Source: Seminavis robusta (Eukaryota > Bacillariophyta > Bacillariophyceae > Naviculales > Naviculaceae). From it: a stretch of 64,000 bases of DNA. Shown in pieces: positions 55,338-64,000 of the stretch (within the stretch, counting starts at the first letter, position 1; each line of letters opens with the position of its first letter). Made by a program: the position numbers and the translations under genes. The stretch spans positions 1-64,000 of the forward strand of contig CAICTM010000260.1 in NCBI GenBank assembly GCA_903772945.1. The letters are read 5' to 3'. The notes under the pieces are model-generated. The model had not been told where the DNA came from. It made no database searches and saw nothing but the letters and a program-made list of their open reading frames with translations.

Positions 55338-55800
55338 TTGCTTCGAATGAATCGAATCTTCAATCGAATCAATCGGATTGAGTCGATAAAATCGAACGTT
55401 ATATTATTCGATTGGATTCGATTTATCACTCAAATCCAACGAGTTACCGTCGAATTCAATCAAACATTCGGAAAGATTGAGATCATTCGAACCGGTACCG
55501 GTACCGGTACCGGTACGGGTGTCTGGAAGGCACCAGGTTTAACGTTGAACTTGACTTTCAGTTTTCAAAGTCGCGGTAGTCGCGATAGTCGCCAAAGTCG
55601 CGCACCGCGACTTAACAGCGACTATTTTACAACGACTATCGCGACTTCCGCGACTTTAACGCGACTTTTACGTGTTATTTACTAGTACTATTTCGCGACT
55701 TTAAAACGACTATTTTACCGCGACTAACGCGACTTTCGCGACTTAAGCGCGACTTTATAGCGACTATAGCGACTACCGCGACTATGAAGTATTTGGCGAT
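55338..55800. repeat. compound repeat: AATCGA, ACCGGT and GCGACT blocks
   Basis: Three adjacent motif blocks: GAATCGAATC-like (55338-55470), perfect tandem ACCGGT (55491-55517, about four and a half units) and GCGACTTT/GCGACTA (55572-55790, about twenty units). No coding frame is credible. Confidence 0.85.
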
Positions 55801-56622
55801 GCTTCAACATGGCCGAAACCTGGTGCCTTCCTCTGATCTGGCCATGTTCGGTGCCGGTGGTACTACCGTACTGGAACCTTACCGAAAGTACGACCATCGC
55901 GACAAACCAACAAACCAACGCCTTGGTGTCCACGACCGGTACTACCGTACACAGTTACCTTAGATCAACATGGTGCGCAGAAGCACGCTTGGATGGATTC
56001 CCGACTGGATTCGATTCTGTCGAGCAAGCCACCAAAGATTCTTTGTTGGGTGGTGGTACGTCTGGCCTAATAGCACACATCCTGACATTAGTTAGTACCA
56101 TCGAAGACCCTACTAGCTAGCTAGTGCTAGTATTGTCAGGGATCACTCAGACTTGGATGAGCACACGAGCACCCGGCTCCTTGCATGTGCATGTGTGCAC
56201 AGAACGATAGAAGATAGGACCCATATTAGTGCCATCATATCTCACAAGCATCTGCACATAAAGTATCCAAAGCCATCACACAACACCAATACCACAGCCA
56301 CAGTCCACAACACAATCCTTCAATTCACGACACAGATCACAGATCGCGAGCCAGTCACAATATCCCATAACTCTTGCGGTGGTGTATTCGCTTAACCAGA
56401 CGTGTACTCTTAAGGACAACAGCAGATTATTAACAGAAGATCTCGATGTATATTTTTTCTTCGATGCCAAATCAAACAGCAACAAGCAACAATCTCTCCG
56501 CGGGTCTTGGACGAGTGTTACGCTTGGATTGCTGGTTAGCAAGGTGGTTCGTGGCCGTGCGGAGGGTTGTTGGCCCTGTCCTTTGCCTCTGTAAAAGAAC
56601 AGCGAGAAAAGTATATTGCATT
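55801..56622. other. intergenic upstream of the SDR-like gene
   Basis: Contains a CTAGCTAGCTAG run (56112). The coding frame of the next gene is open from 56446 but the extra 59 residues look like non-coding leader. Confidence 0.45.
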
Positions 56623-57936
56623 ATGTCAAGATCAGACCAAACCGTAGCTATGTCGCCTATTACTCCTCCAGCCCTAGCTCATCTCCATACCAGGCGAGAC
56701 GAGACGGTAGCCAAAAAAGAAGAGACCAATTCTTGCACTCTTGCCTATTGGAGGTTCAAACAGCCAGATGTATTGCAGGCTTTGGAGGAATTTGCCAAGT
56801 CGCAAGATTGGAATCGTGAGACGGCAGATAAAGAAGCGTGTATTCGAGAGGTGCAAGACTTGTTTACCAAGATGAACAAGGGAATGGTTCAGCAAGAGAA
56901 AGAATCTCTGTGGCGTGATGATCAGGGCCCTTCCCCGTGTGCGAAACAGTGGTCGGTCGTATTTGGAGGCAAGTGGGCTGAACGGCCGTGTTCCATAGCT
57001 GAGCAATTAGTGGATTTGCTTTGGAACGCGGGCAAAGAAGCCCGTGTTTATACCGTATCAAGGAGCACACAAATTAACTGGGAAGCGCAACCTGACAATG
57101 TGAAGCACTTTCCCAAACTGAATCTTGAAGAAGCCAAAGTGGGAAAGGGAGAGTTTGAAGACGTTCTAAACAAGGTTTTTGATGACTATGATGCTGCTTT
57201 TGCCAGTAATGGCCAAGAGGACAAGGAAAAAGTTCCCATTGTCTTGTACTTCACCCTGGCCAAGCACAAGGGCAATAACCTGCCCTTTCAGAGAAATATT
57301 CAGTCGGCAAATAATTTTGTGCAAGCGCTGGAAAGCGTCGTTCCGTCAAGACTTGTTGCCAAGAATATACCATGGAAAGTGGTTGTTACCGGCACTGACG
57401 CTACCTGCCCAAGCACCCAGCAAGACAAGGACTTGGGAATGGTCGAGGGTGTTGCTACCACGGCTCCTACTTACAGAGTGCTTCCGCATAACACTGTTTA
57501 TGCTGCCTCCAAGCTTTGCCAGTTTTACAGCATTGCTGCTTCAGTGGCAAAAATGACCCAAACGGACGTGAAGCCATTGGCGTCTTCTCGCGAAGGGCAC
57601 GATGGATCTCTGACAGCCATTGACAAGCAACTGCAAAATTTCGTCTTTTCGGCCGGGGCAAATGGGGCCTTCCAAGAAAACGACTATCTCGACGCCAAGG
57701 AGCTGGACGAGGTTTCCTTATACTGGACCGACGTGGCCGAACCGTCGTTGAAAAAACACCTACAGACGGCCAAGGGAATTTCCATTTGCTACACGCCGCT
57801 GCATCGGGATCCATGGACAGAAATGGGCTTGGACAAAACGAAGACAGATTCGCCCAAGAAAATCGTCATTGACAATGTCATGTGGCGTCTCCGAAATGGA
57901 ATTTCTATTGATCGAGCGGCTCGAGCTCATTTGTAG
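56623..57936 (+). CDS. SDR-like NAD(P)-binding oxidoreductase, 437 aa
   Basis: The frame is open from 56446, but the ATG at 56623 (MSRSDQTVAM) is preferred because the leader before it is Arg/Trp/Cys-rich and unlike a protein. A Rossmann start, WSVVFGGKWAERPCSIAEQLVDLL, is followed by an RVYTVSRS-like strand. NIQSANNFVQAL sits where classical SDRs have NNAG. KVVVTGTDATCPST is a beta-5-like strand, and NTVYAASKLCQF supplies the Y-x-x-x-K catalytic pair. The TGxxxGxG loop is not canonical, and about 100 N-terminal residues and a long C-terminal extension flank the domain, so it is a divergent member. The substrate is unknown. Confidence 0.62.
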   Translation: MSRSDQTVAMSPITPPALAHLHTRRDETVAKKEETNSCTLAYWRFKQPDVLQALEEFAKSQDWNRETADKEACIREVQDLFTKMNKGMVQQEKESLWRDDQGPSPCAKQWSVVFGGKWAERPCSIAEQLVDLLWNAGKEARVYTVSRSTQINWEAQPDNVKHFPKLNLEEAKVGKGEFEDVLNKVFDDYDAAFASNGQEDKEKVPIVLYFTLAKHKGNNLPFQRNIQSANNFVQALESVVPSRLVAKNIPWKVVVTGTDATCPSTQQDKDLGMVEGVATTAPTYRVLPHNTVYAASKLCQFYSIAASVAKMTQTDVKPLASSREGHDGSLTAIDKQLQNFVFSAGANGAFQENDYLDAKELDEVSLYWTDVAEPSLKKHLQTAKGISICYTPLHRDPWTEMGLDKTKTDSPKKIVIDNVMWRLRNGISIDRAARAHL

Positions 57937-59046
57937 CCCTTGGTGGGTGGGCGGATGGTTGGATTGATTCATCGGGTTCTCGGACGCTGGGGGTCCTTCT
58001 CTACGGCATTTATTTGATCTTTTGATCGCACCTTCATTCCAAATCCAAAGTTCATGCATTCGGGGAGTTTTCGGTTGCAACAATAGTGTAGAGATGCATG
58101 TTTCTTTTCCCTGTGGCCAGTAAATGATAAACCTGAAGCCGACCACCTGCCCGCAATCCTTTGAATTTTACCTTCTGTACTTGCACAAGCAAGGTGTGAT
58201 TCCCGTTCCCTTGGCGATTTGAGTGTCGCCTGTTTCTTTCCCTGCTGTGCAATCAGTTTTCTTTCGTGCCCATTGTTCGTGTGGCGAGGCAACCTTTTTA
58301 GACGACGGAGTGATCTACCGTATGGTGCTGGTGGAGGAGCAGCGTTTATTGCACCCCGAAATCAGATTGGGGGCGCGTTTACCCAATACCGACCCCATGC
58401 GTTCAGCAACCACCGACCTGAATGACAGGCGAGGCGAAAAACACACACATAGCTTGCGATGATGCCGGTACATCGAGATAAAGGCTGCCCCTCCCCCTGT
58501 GCCAATTGCAGCTCGGGGACCACCAACAACGCCGCCCGCTCGAGCTACCGTACTCGCTAGGAGAGGAGCCGCTACCGGCACAGGTAAGCCCAGCTAGCTA
58601 GCTAGAGGTTACATGATGTACATGCAGCTTTTTTACAGCGGTCCCGCTGTCGAGTACAGCACTACTTGATGATCGAGTCGTGGGATACCCTTGGATCCAA
58701 GATGACGGCTTTCCGCGGGCTTCTAGAGCTTACATCTGGGGTGTGAATCCATTACAAAATGTACAGCTTTTCAAATGAATTGACTTAAGCTGCCGGTACA
58801 TACCCCATTTGCCACCCTCCAAAATGATGATGCCGCAATGACAAGTGACTTGAAGTGTCAAAGGTAACCACTCCCAGGAAGGTCGATGTACTGCAGTCGT
58901 ACAGTTCCAGCTATGAAGGTCAGCAATCCCAACCAACACATCCGCTCTCCTCACAACATTGCAATCACATCCAAACCTCGTTGCATCTGGTGGTTCGTGT
59001 TGCAGAATCGAATCGAAGAATGTTGATAGAGAAGCCGTCCGTAGCC
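57937..59046. other. intergenic; possible 5' leader of the hotdog gene
   Basis: Overlapping short frames on both strands without domains. A CTAGCTAGCTAG run lies at 58595. The frame of the next gene opens at 58855 (CTG-like context) but its first 55-65 residues are low-quality sequence. Confidence 0.45.
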
Positions 59047-59565
59047 ATGGCGAAGGTGCTTCACAAACTCTCCTCCAAGTTGAACTTCCCCCCTTCGACG
59101 ATTCTCAAGACGGCGATCAACTACTGGCCGCCATTGCTTGGGGCTGGAGTTCGAGTCGTCAAACTGAGCAAAGATTTTCGCTACGCCAAGATCGCCATGC
59201 CGTTGCGATGGTACAATCGCAACTATGTGGGAACGCACTTTGGTGGTAGCCTCTATTCGATGACTGATCCCTGGTTCATGCTGCAGTTGCTCAATGTTCT
59301 GGGCAAGGACTACATTGTGTGGGACAAGGGAGCGAACATCGACTACAAGTCTCCAGGCAAGGGTTGCGTGACTGCCGAGTTCGTGCTGAAGGATGACTTG
59401 ATCCAATCCTTGAGGGAATTGAATCCTGAAGAAAAGCGAGTGTTCGACCTTCCCGTGGAAGTAAAAGACAAGGGAGGCAATGTTGTAGCGGAAGTCACCA
59501 AGAAACTCTATGTGAAGCGAAAAGCCCAGCAACAGCAGCAACCGATGCCGCGTTCAAAGCTCTGA
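59047..59565 (+). CDS. DUF4442-like hotdog-fold protein
   Basis: 172 aa from the ATG at 59047 (MAKVLHKLSSKLNF); an ATG at 59020 would add nine residues and the frame is open back to 58855. The core (AKIAMPLRWYNRNYVGTHFGGSLYSMTDPWFM ... ANIDYKSPGKGCVTAEFVL) matches the pattern of DUF4442/PaaI-type hotdog thioesterases: N-Y-V-G-T-H-F-G-G-S-L then a helix, then D-Y-x-x-P-G-x-G. The C-terminus is Gln- and Lys-rich. It may hydrolyse acyl-CoA, but no substrate can be inferred. Confidence 0.75.
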   Translation: MAKVLHKLSSKLNFPPSTILKTAINYWPPLLGAGVRVVKLSKDFRYAKIAMPLRWYNRNYVGTHFGGSLYSMTDPWFMLQLLNVLGKDYIVWDKGANIDYKSPGKGCVTAEFVLKDDLIQSLRELNPEEKRVFDLPVEVKDKGGNVVAEVTKKLYVKRKAQQQQQPMPRSKL

Positions 59566-60062
59566 GTATCACTCTTCCGCGTGAACTCCTGGCATTACAT
59601 ATCTATGCATAATGCTCTTTGTTTGTGATTGGTTCAATTGACAACCATAAACCACCATTATTGTAAACCAACCCGATCTTTACTATGACACACCACCACA
59701 ATCATGCGAAGTACAAGAACGACACATAGTCACTTCCGGGTAGCTAGTTCGTTAGCATGGTCTGGCTGCGTTGGCTCGAAAAGACCAAACGTGGCATTGT
59801 TGAAGTCCGATAGAAGCTAGAATGAATGAATCGAATACAACTTCTACGCCAGAGGGTATTCTAAATCATTGCTAGTAGTAGATTGCTTCTTTCTGGAATC
59901 TTTTAATGAAAACCATCATCCACAGAAAGAGATTTTTACGTGTCGATTGAGTTTGCTTGACCGAGTGAACTTGAATTTCGTTGTGTATTGTGTCTTGATA
60001 GTATAATTCCTGAATGCCCCAGGTCATGACTCGCCAGGCAAACTACTAGGACACCAGGGACC
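59566..60062. other. convergent intergenic region
   Basis: Lies between the stops of the hotdog gene and the plastid protein gene. No gene seen. Confidence 0.55.
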
Positions 60063-60524
60063 TTACAACAACAACTTGGGCTCTTCTTCCTCCCCACCTT
60101 CACCACTCAAGTCCACGGGGATCAAGATTTGCGAATCTTCATTTCCGGCTTCTGCTTTTGATGCTTCCCAATCATCGCTCCTTCCACCTGGTTGCTTTTC
60201 TTTTTCCATGGCAACCTTTTTCCAGTCTTCAGCCGTGGAAGCGCTGTTTTGACTTTCCACTTTCATTTCAGCTCGTTTGCGGGCAGCTGCCAAGTAGTCT
60301 GCTTCCGAGGTGGGATATTTGCTCCTTAACTTTCCCATTTGTTCTTGTACTGCGGAAGCATCCAGAATTAGCCCCTCGGGTTTTTCTTCTGGTTGTTCTT
60401 CGGGAGAGGACGAGAAGAGTGCCGTGTTCTTGCCGACAACAACTTGTGGACTGACAAAGGCATCAGCACGGGGTGCAAGGCATGCCGCCGACAAGAGAGC
60501 GAGTGACAAGAGCAGCTTGTTCAT
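60063..60524 (-). CDS. small plastid-targeted protein, 153 aa
   Basis: MNKLLLSLALLSAACLAPRADAFVSP is a signal peptide ending in the diatom plastid-import motif: cleavage between Ala22 and Phe23 (A-D-A|F-V-S-P), then a short Ser/Thr/Lys transit region. The mature part is hydrophilic and helical (EQMGKLRSKYPTSEADYLAAARKRAEMK), highly charged, with an acidic C-terminus. I know no domain for it. It is divergent from the PPR gene, 850 bp away, and both carry the same kind of presequence. Confidence 0.8.
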   Translation of the reverse strand: MNKLLLSLALLSAACLAPRADAFVSPQVVVGKNTALFSSSPEEQPEEKPEGLILDASAVQEQMGKLRSKYPTSEADYLAAARKRAEMKVESQNSASTAEDWKKVAMEKEKQPGGRSDDWEASKAEAGNEDSQILIPVDLSGEGGEEEEPKLLL

Positions 60525-61374
60525 GGTGGAATTGGCTCACTACGGTATTGACTTGACAGAACACTTGAGAGCACGAAGAGTGTCTGTGGATGGTCGGTGG
60601 GTCGGTGGTGGGTGTTGGGTGATGAGAGGTTGGATCGAGTTGTGCGTCATTCGGTGATGTTTCAGACACGAACGTGTTCTCACGCTGGGGCGGGGCGGGG
60701 TGCGACCGTGGAAACCGATGGCATCGTGGAAACCAACTCCGGACAAACATTCCTTTCAAAAGAAAGAAAGACAATTCGTTTGCAACGGTTGGTAAATTGA
60801 TAGAGGGATGTCTACCAAGGTTCCAAAGCAGCAAAGTTCAGGAACCACTATTTAGATTGCTTGCCTGGACAGTATCAGCAACAACAACAGCCTTGGACAG
60901 CACTGGTACCATGGCCTTGACGTGTCCGTGATTGAGGTTTGGTGCCCAAATCGCGATGATGGACCCATGAAGTTACAGTCTTGATTATGGTAAACGACGT
61001 AAGGGGTGCGATTGTCCTTTGGAAGAACAATTTATGCCCCCTGATCCCTGATCCCACGGAACCTACCGTACCGGTAACCGATAGTTCTAAATTTTGATTG
61101 TTCTTTGCTTCAGCCTGGCCCTTGCTGGCTTCCATAGATAATCTATCTACTCCAAACCCCCTGTTACAGAGTTCTGCCTGACCAGTTACCGAGAGCAAAC
61201 CTACCTTGAGTGGGAGTTAGTTGTGGGTGGTACGTCATTCACTGATATTTGAGTCACGAGTTTCAACGAATGTTTGCTTCCACACAAAACCAAGCGATCC
61301 ATCCGAGACATCAAAGGCCAAAGGTCCCATCGATCCTCTTGGTGTCATAATATTCAGAAGCCATACCGGTAAAG
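60525..61374. promoter_or_regulatory. divergent promoter of two plastid-targeted genes, with a duplicated 28-nt motif
   Basis: CGTCATTCGGTGATGTTTCA (60645, continuing to 60672) and CGTCATTCACTGATATTTGA (61233, continuing to 61260) match at 22 of 28 positions. Each lies about 115-125 bp from a start codon. The second contains ACGTCA, a bZIP-type core. A GC-rich GGGGCGGGGCGG lies at 60688-60699. Confidence 0.5.
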
Positions 61375-64000
61375 ATGCGGCAATCAGCACTAGCTCTCCT
61401 CGCAGCTCACCTGTCAGTAGGCTGGGGCAGTGCTGCTGCCTTTGTCCAGCCCATCACTCCTTCATCTTCCTCAAGTTCTGCCACCACCGAATGCTACCGT
61501 TCCCACGGGCAAATATTGCGGCTTCAGCCCAGTTCTTCGCCCCGTTATGTTGCTGTGGACCGTCAGTTTTCACATGACATCGAGGATAAACATGCAAGTA
61601 ACAGTGCTTCTAATGGAAGCAATGGCCATGTTCAATCGTTGTGGGTATTTGTGCACAGTCTACAACGAGAGCGCAGAGACAAGAGTTTGCTACTACAAAA
61701 ACAGAAACAGCAACGGAAACCGCCGGTCAATAAAAGTGCATCTTCAGAGACTGCCAGAACCACACCATCAGTGGACAGGAGGAAACATCATCCTGCCAAA
61801 TCTCTGGTATCATTTCTCGGCAACAATCGCTTTCAGCCACCATCCGACAACCATCTGCTGCCTCCAGAGGAAAGTGACGGTCTCTCCCAAACTTCAGCCA
61901 CCAACAATGTCGAACCATTTTCCAGAGCTGTCGTACAAGCTATACGGTTAGCCAGTGAATTGGGAGATTACAAGTTGATTCTACATTTGGTCCAGGCATC
62001 CATTCACTATGCCAATGAATACCCCATTATCATGCCTCGTGTCTTTGGAGAAGCTATTGATGGATTGGCCAAGACTTCTGCCAATAGTGCCAAAATCAAA
62101 CAATTGTGGAATCTTGGTGCTTCGCAACAAGCCCAAGCCGTCTTGACAGAACCGCTGGGAACTTTTGAATTGAATATCATGATCAAAGCCATGGCATCAC
62201 GAGGAAAAATTAGAGCCGCATTGGACCTGTATCAGGAATGCACAAATAACCATCAAGACGACGACTCTAGTAGAATTTCCCCAGATCCATTTACACTATC
62301 GGCCATTTTCACTGCTCTTCAAGACTCGATCGTTGACGATCAGGCAAACACAGCAACACCAACGAGTACCCCACAACAACAAGCGACAAAACGAGACAGC
62401 CCACCATCACGAGCTGTATGGTCGCAATGCTGGCAGTGGAACGAAGCCACCCAATTGCTTGAATCTTATCTCGCACAGGGAACATTTCCGCCGTTGAACA
62501 ATCACGTCTTTTCTTCCTTATTGAAACTGAACGATCGAGCCTCGCAGGTATATTCCCCGGCAGGTCACAATGGTCCCAAGGTGGCCCTATCTCTTTTGCA
62601 TACGATGCACGAGCTCAACATTTCACCAGATGTTGTCACCTGCACTCTCATCATTTCCAATTTGGGATTTCAATGGAAAACAGCCGTCAATATGCTTTAC
62701 GCCATGAAAACGACAAGCTTGGACGATGCCGATAGAAACAGCAAAACGGTCGATTCATTGTCGTGGCAATTGCCTCGTCCCAATGTCTACACATATTCTG
62801 CCGCCATTACCAATTGTGCTCATTGTCATCAATATCAAGCGGCCATGGAATTGCTCCAGGAAATGAAAAATGACGACAGCATTGATTCGCCCAATACGTG
62901 GGTCTACAACGCCGCGCTCTTGGCCACGACACGAAGTGATTCTGTCAACTTCTTGCTCCCAGCAGTAGCAACAGAACCAACCCAACATACACAAAAGTCA
63001 CCCAAACAAAAACGAAGTCGAGAGAGATTGCTCATGGCCATGAAACTCTTACGAGAAATGCAACAAGAGGAGAAGAACGATAATTGCCGCCCCGATACGG
63101 TGACATACAACACGGTCTTGGCGACGTTGGATGGTATTGCAAGTCCCATGATAGAACCGCAATCGGTCAATGGTGAACTAGAGAACCAATTTGCTTCCTT
63201 TTTCGATGGGGATCCAACTGTATCGCAACAATACGAAGGGGATTACTTTGAAGAAATGGCACTGAACCGTCTCTTGGATGAAATGCAGAGTTCCGATATC
63301 AAGAGAGACAGCATCACGTACCGCAATGCGTTGCTAGCGGTACGGTTCTCCAATGACATTGGGGCCTCCGTGAACCGAGTACTTGATCGGGCATTGTTAG
63401 ACACGAAAGCTCTGAGTGCGTCACCCAGGAACAATTTCGATGTGGAACACGATTCTCAGTCAAGCAAATCCACGCTTACGACTGCTACAAGAGCGCGGCA
63501 ATTGGATGGGAAAGCAGCTGATGGCACGACGTTTGTACTTGATACAGCCATGGCGGTGCTGTCATCTCGGGGTGAAGTAGAGGCTGTCCTTGAAGTATTC
63601 AATCAACTGATGAAAAGGACAGGAACAGTTCAACAACGACCAAAGCCGAAGGTGCTTATGGAAAAGATCAGCTCGGCTCAAATACACCTGGTCCATGCCT
63701 TGGGCCGTGCCCGAGGATGTGCTCCGATCATTCCATTATTCCTTAACGCTACCCAAGGAGACCCTGTTGCTAGGTTGGCTGTCCTGAAAGAATATCCTAC
63801 AATGGACGAGAAGCTCTTGCGATATACCCCAGACAGCGAGGCGCTCTGCTCATCGGCAATATCCTCTTGCTTGGTGGCAAACGATATAGAGAATGCACGT
63901 GCCGTGCTTGCCTTGATTAGGGAGAAAGGACTCAAGCCTTCCCAGTTGTCTCTCCAAGAGATTGCCAGGACATATGCCAGGCTTGCGGTCAACACTGCTT
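61375..64000 (+). CDS. plastid-targeted PPR protein (incomplete at right edge)
   Basis: The frame is open from ATG 61375 to the window end, at least 875 codons without an intron. MRQSALALLAAHLSVGWGSAAAFVQP gives a signal peptide and plastid motif with Phe23 at +1, followed by a Ser/Thr-rich transit region. Pentatricopeptide units are visible from about residue 400: PDVVTCTLIISNL, PNVYTYSAAITNCAH ... AAMELLQEM, PNTWVYNAALLA, PDTVTYNTVLATL and RDSITYRNALLAV. Low-complexity linkers interrupt the array, as is usual in diatom PPRs. PPR proteins bind organelle RNA and affect its processing, stability or translation. The residue 5/35 code could not be read reliably. The C-terminus lies beyond the window. 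Confidence 0.88.
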   Translation, partial: MRQSALALLAAHLSVGWGSAAAFVQPITPSSSSSSATTECYRSHGQILRLQPSSSPRYVAVDRQFSHDIEDKHASNSASNGSNGHVQSLWVFVHSLQRERRDKSLLLQKQKQQRKPPVNKSASSETARTTPSVDRRKHHPAKSLVSFLGNNRFQPPSDNHLLPPEESDGLSQTSATNNVEPFSRAVVQAIRLASELGDYKLILHLVQASIHYANEYPIIMPRVFGEAIDGLAKTSANSAKIKQLWNLGASQQAQAVLTEPLGTFELNIMIKAMASRGKIRAALDLYQECTNNHQDDDSSRISPDPFTLSAIFTALQDSIVDDQANTATPTSTPQQQATKRDSPPSRAVWSQCWQWNEATQLLESYLAQGTFPPLNNHVFSSLLKLNDRASQVYSPAGHNGPKVALSLLHTMHELNISPDVVTCTLIISNLGFQWKTAVNMLYAMKTTSLDDADRNSKTVDSLSWQLPRPNVYTYSAAITNCAHCHQYQAAMELLQEMKNDDSIDSPNTWVYNAALLATTRSDSVNFLLPAVATEPTQHTQKSPKQKRSRERLLMAMKLLREMQQEEKNDNCRPDTVTYNTVLATLDGIASPMIEPQSVNGELENQFASFFDGDPTVSQQYEGDYFEEMALNRLLDEMQSSDIKRDSITYRNALLAVRFSNDIGASVNRVLDRALLDTKALSASPRNNFDVEHDSQSSKSTLTTATRARQLDGKAADGTTFVLDTAMAVLSSRGEVEAVLEVFNQLMKRTGTVQQRPKPKVLMEKISSAQIHLVHALGRARGCAPIIPLFLNATQGDPVARLAVLKEYPTMDEKLLRYTPDSEALCSSAISSCLVANDIENARAVLALIREKGLKPSQLSLQEIARTYARLAVNTA

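Noticed and set aside
58315-58581. 88-aa Ala/Gly-rich minus-strand frame
   Set aside because: Competing frames of similar length on both strands, no domain, and no start context.

Overview
This is nuclear DNA of a photosynthetic stramenopile, most likely a pennate diatom. Two predicted proteins start with a signal peptide that ends in an Ala-Phe plastid-import motif (60063-60524 and 61375-64000), and a third has a Trp variant (46291-46920). Genes have few, short GT-AG introns (67-149 nt where measured). The window also carries Ty3/gypsy elements of diatom type, helicase-associated (HA) domain relics and a class C receptor with a bacterial-type ligand-binding ectodomain. The genus is inference only.

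Region 1-16410 is a nest of one Ty3/gypsy family with LTRs of about 420-445 bp. Element 1 (minus strand, 1-4431) keeps gag but has lost RNase H and most of integrase. Element 2 (plus, 5815-10542) and element 3 (plus, 11904-16410) keep protease, RT, RNase H and integrase sequence but share one internal deletion of almost all of gag. A second truncated body follows the 3' LTR of element 2 (10543-10951), giving a tandem LTR-body-LTR-body array. All copies are full of single-base indels, unlike the rest of the window, so a noisy consensus must be considered.

Region 16411-23700 is gene-poor: a proline-rich reading frame, a broken kinase-like gene (19915-21742) and three kinds of short-motif repeats. 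A transposase-like gene with a Cys-rich DUF6729-like N-terminus lies at about 23745-27275, followed by an orphan minus-strand frame.

From 28.7 kb the window is ordinary and gene-dense. In order: a tepsin/AP-4 accessory protein (two exons); a trifunctional tRNA-ligase-like RNA repair enzyme (1152 aa); an HA-domain relic; a 7TM receptor; mitochondrial ribosomal protein uL3m (two exons); a class C receptor that I resolve into eight exons, with a decayed partial duplicate just upstream; a putative plastid protein; a SNF2-family ATPase with F-box-like and zinc-finger segments; an SDR-like oxidoreductase; a DUF4442-like hotdog protein; a small plastid protein; and a plastid-targeted PPR protein that runs off the right edge. 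No pathway links these genes. The notable local themes are two receptors flanking uL3m and a divergent pair of plastid-targeted genes that share a duplicated 28-nt promoter motif.

No rRNA, convincing tRNA or CRISPR array was seen. Intergenic DNA is rich in dispersed GGTACC, CTAG, GAGTC and GCGACT motif clusters.
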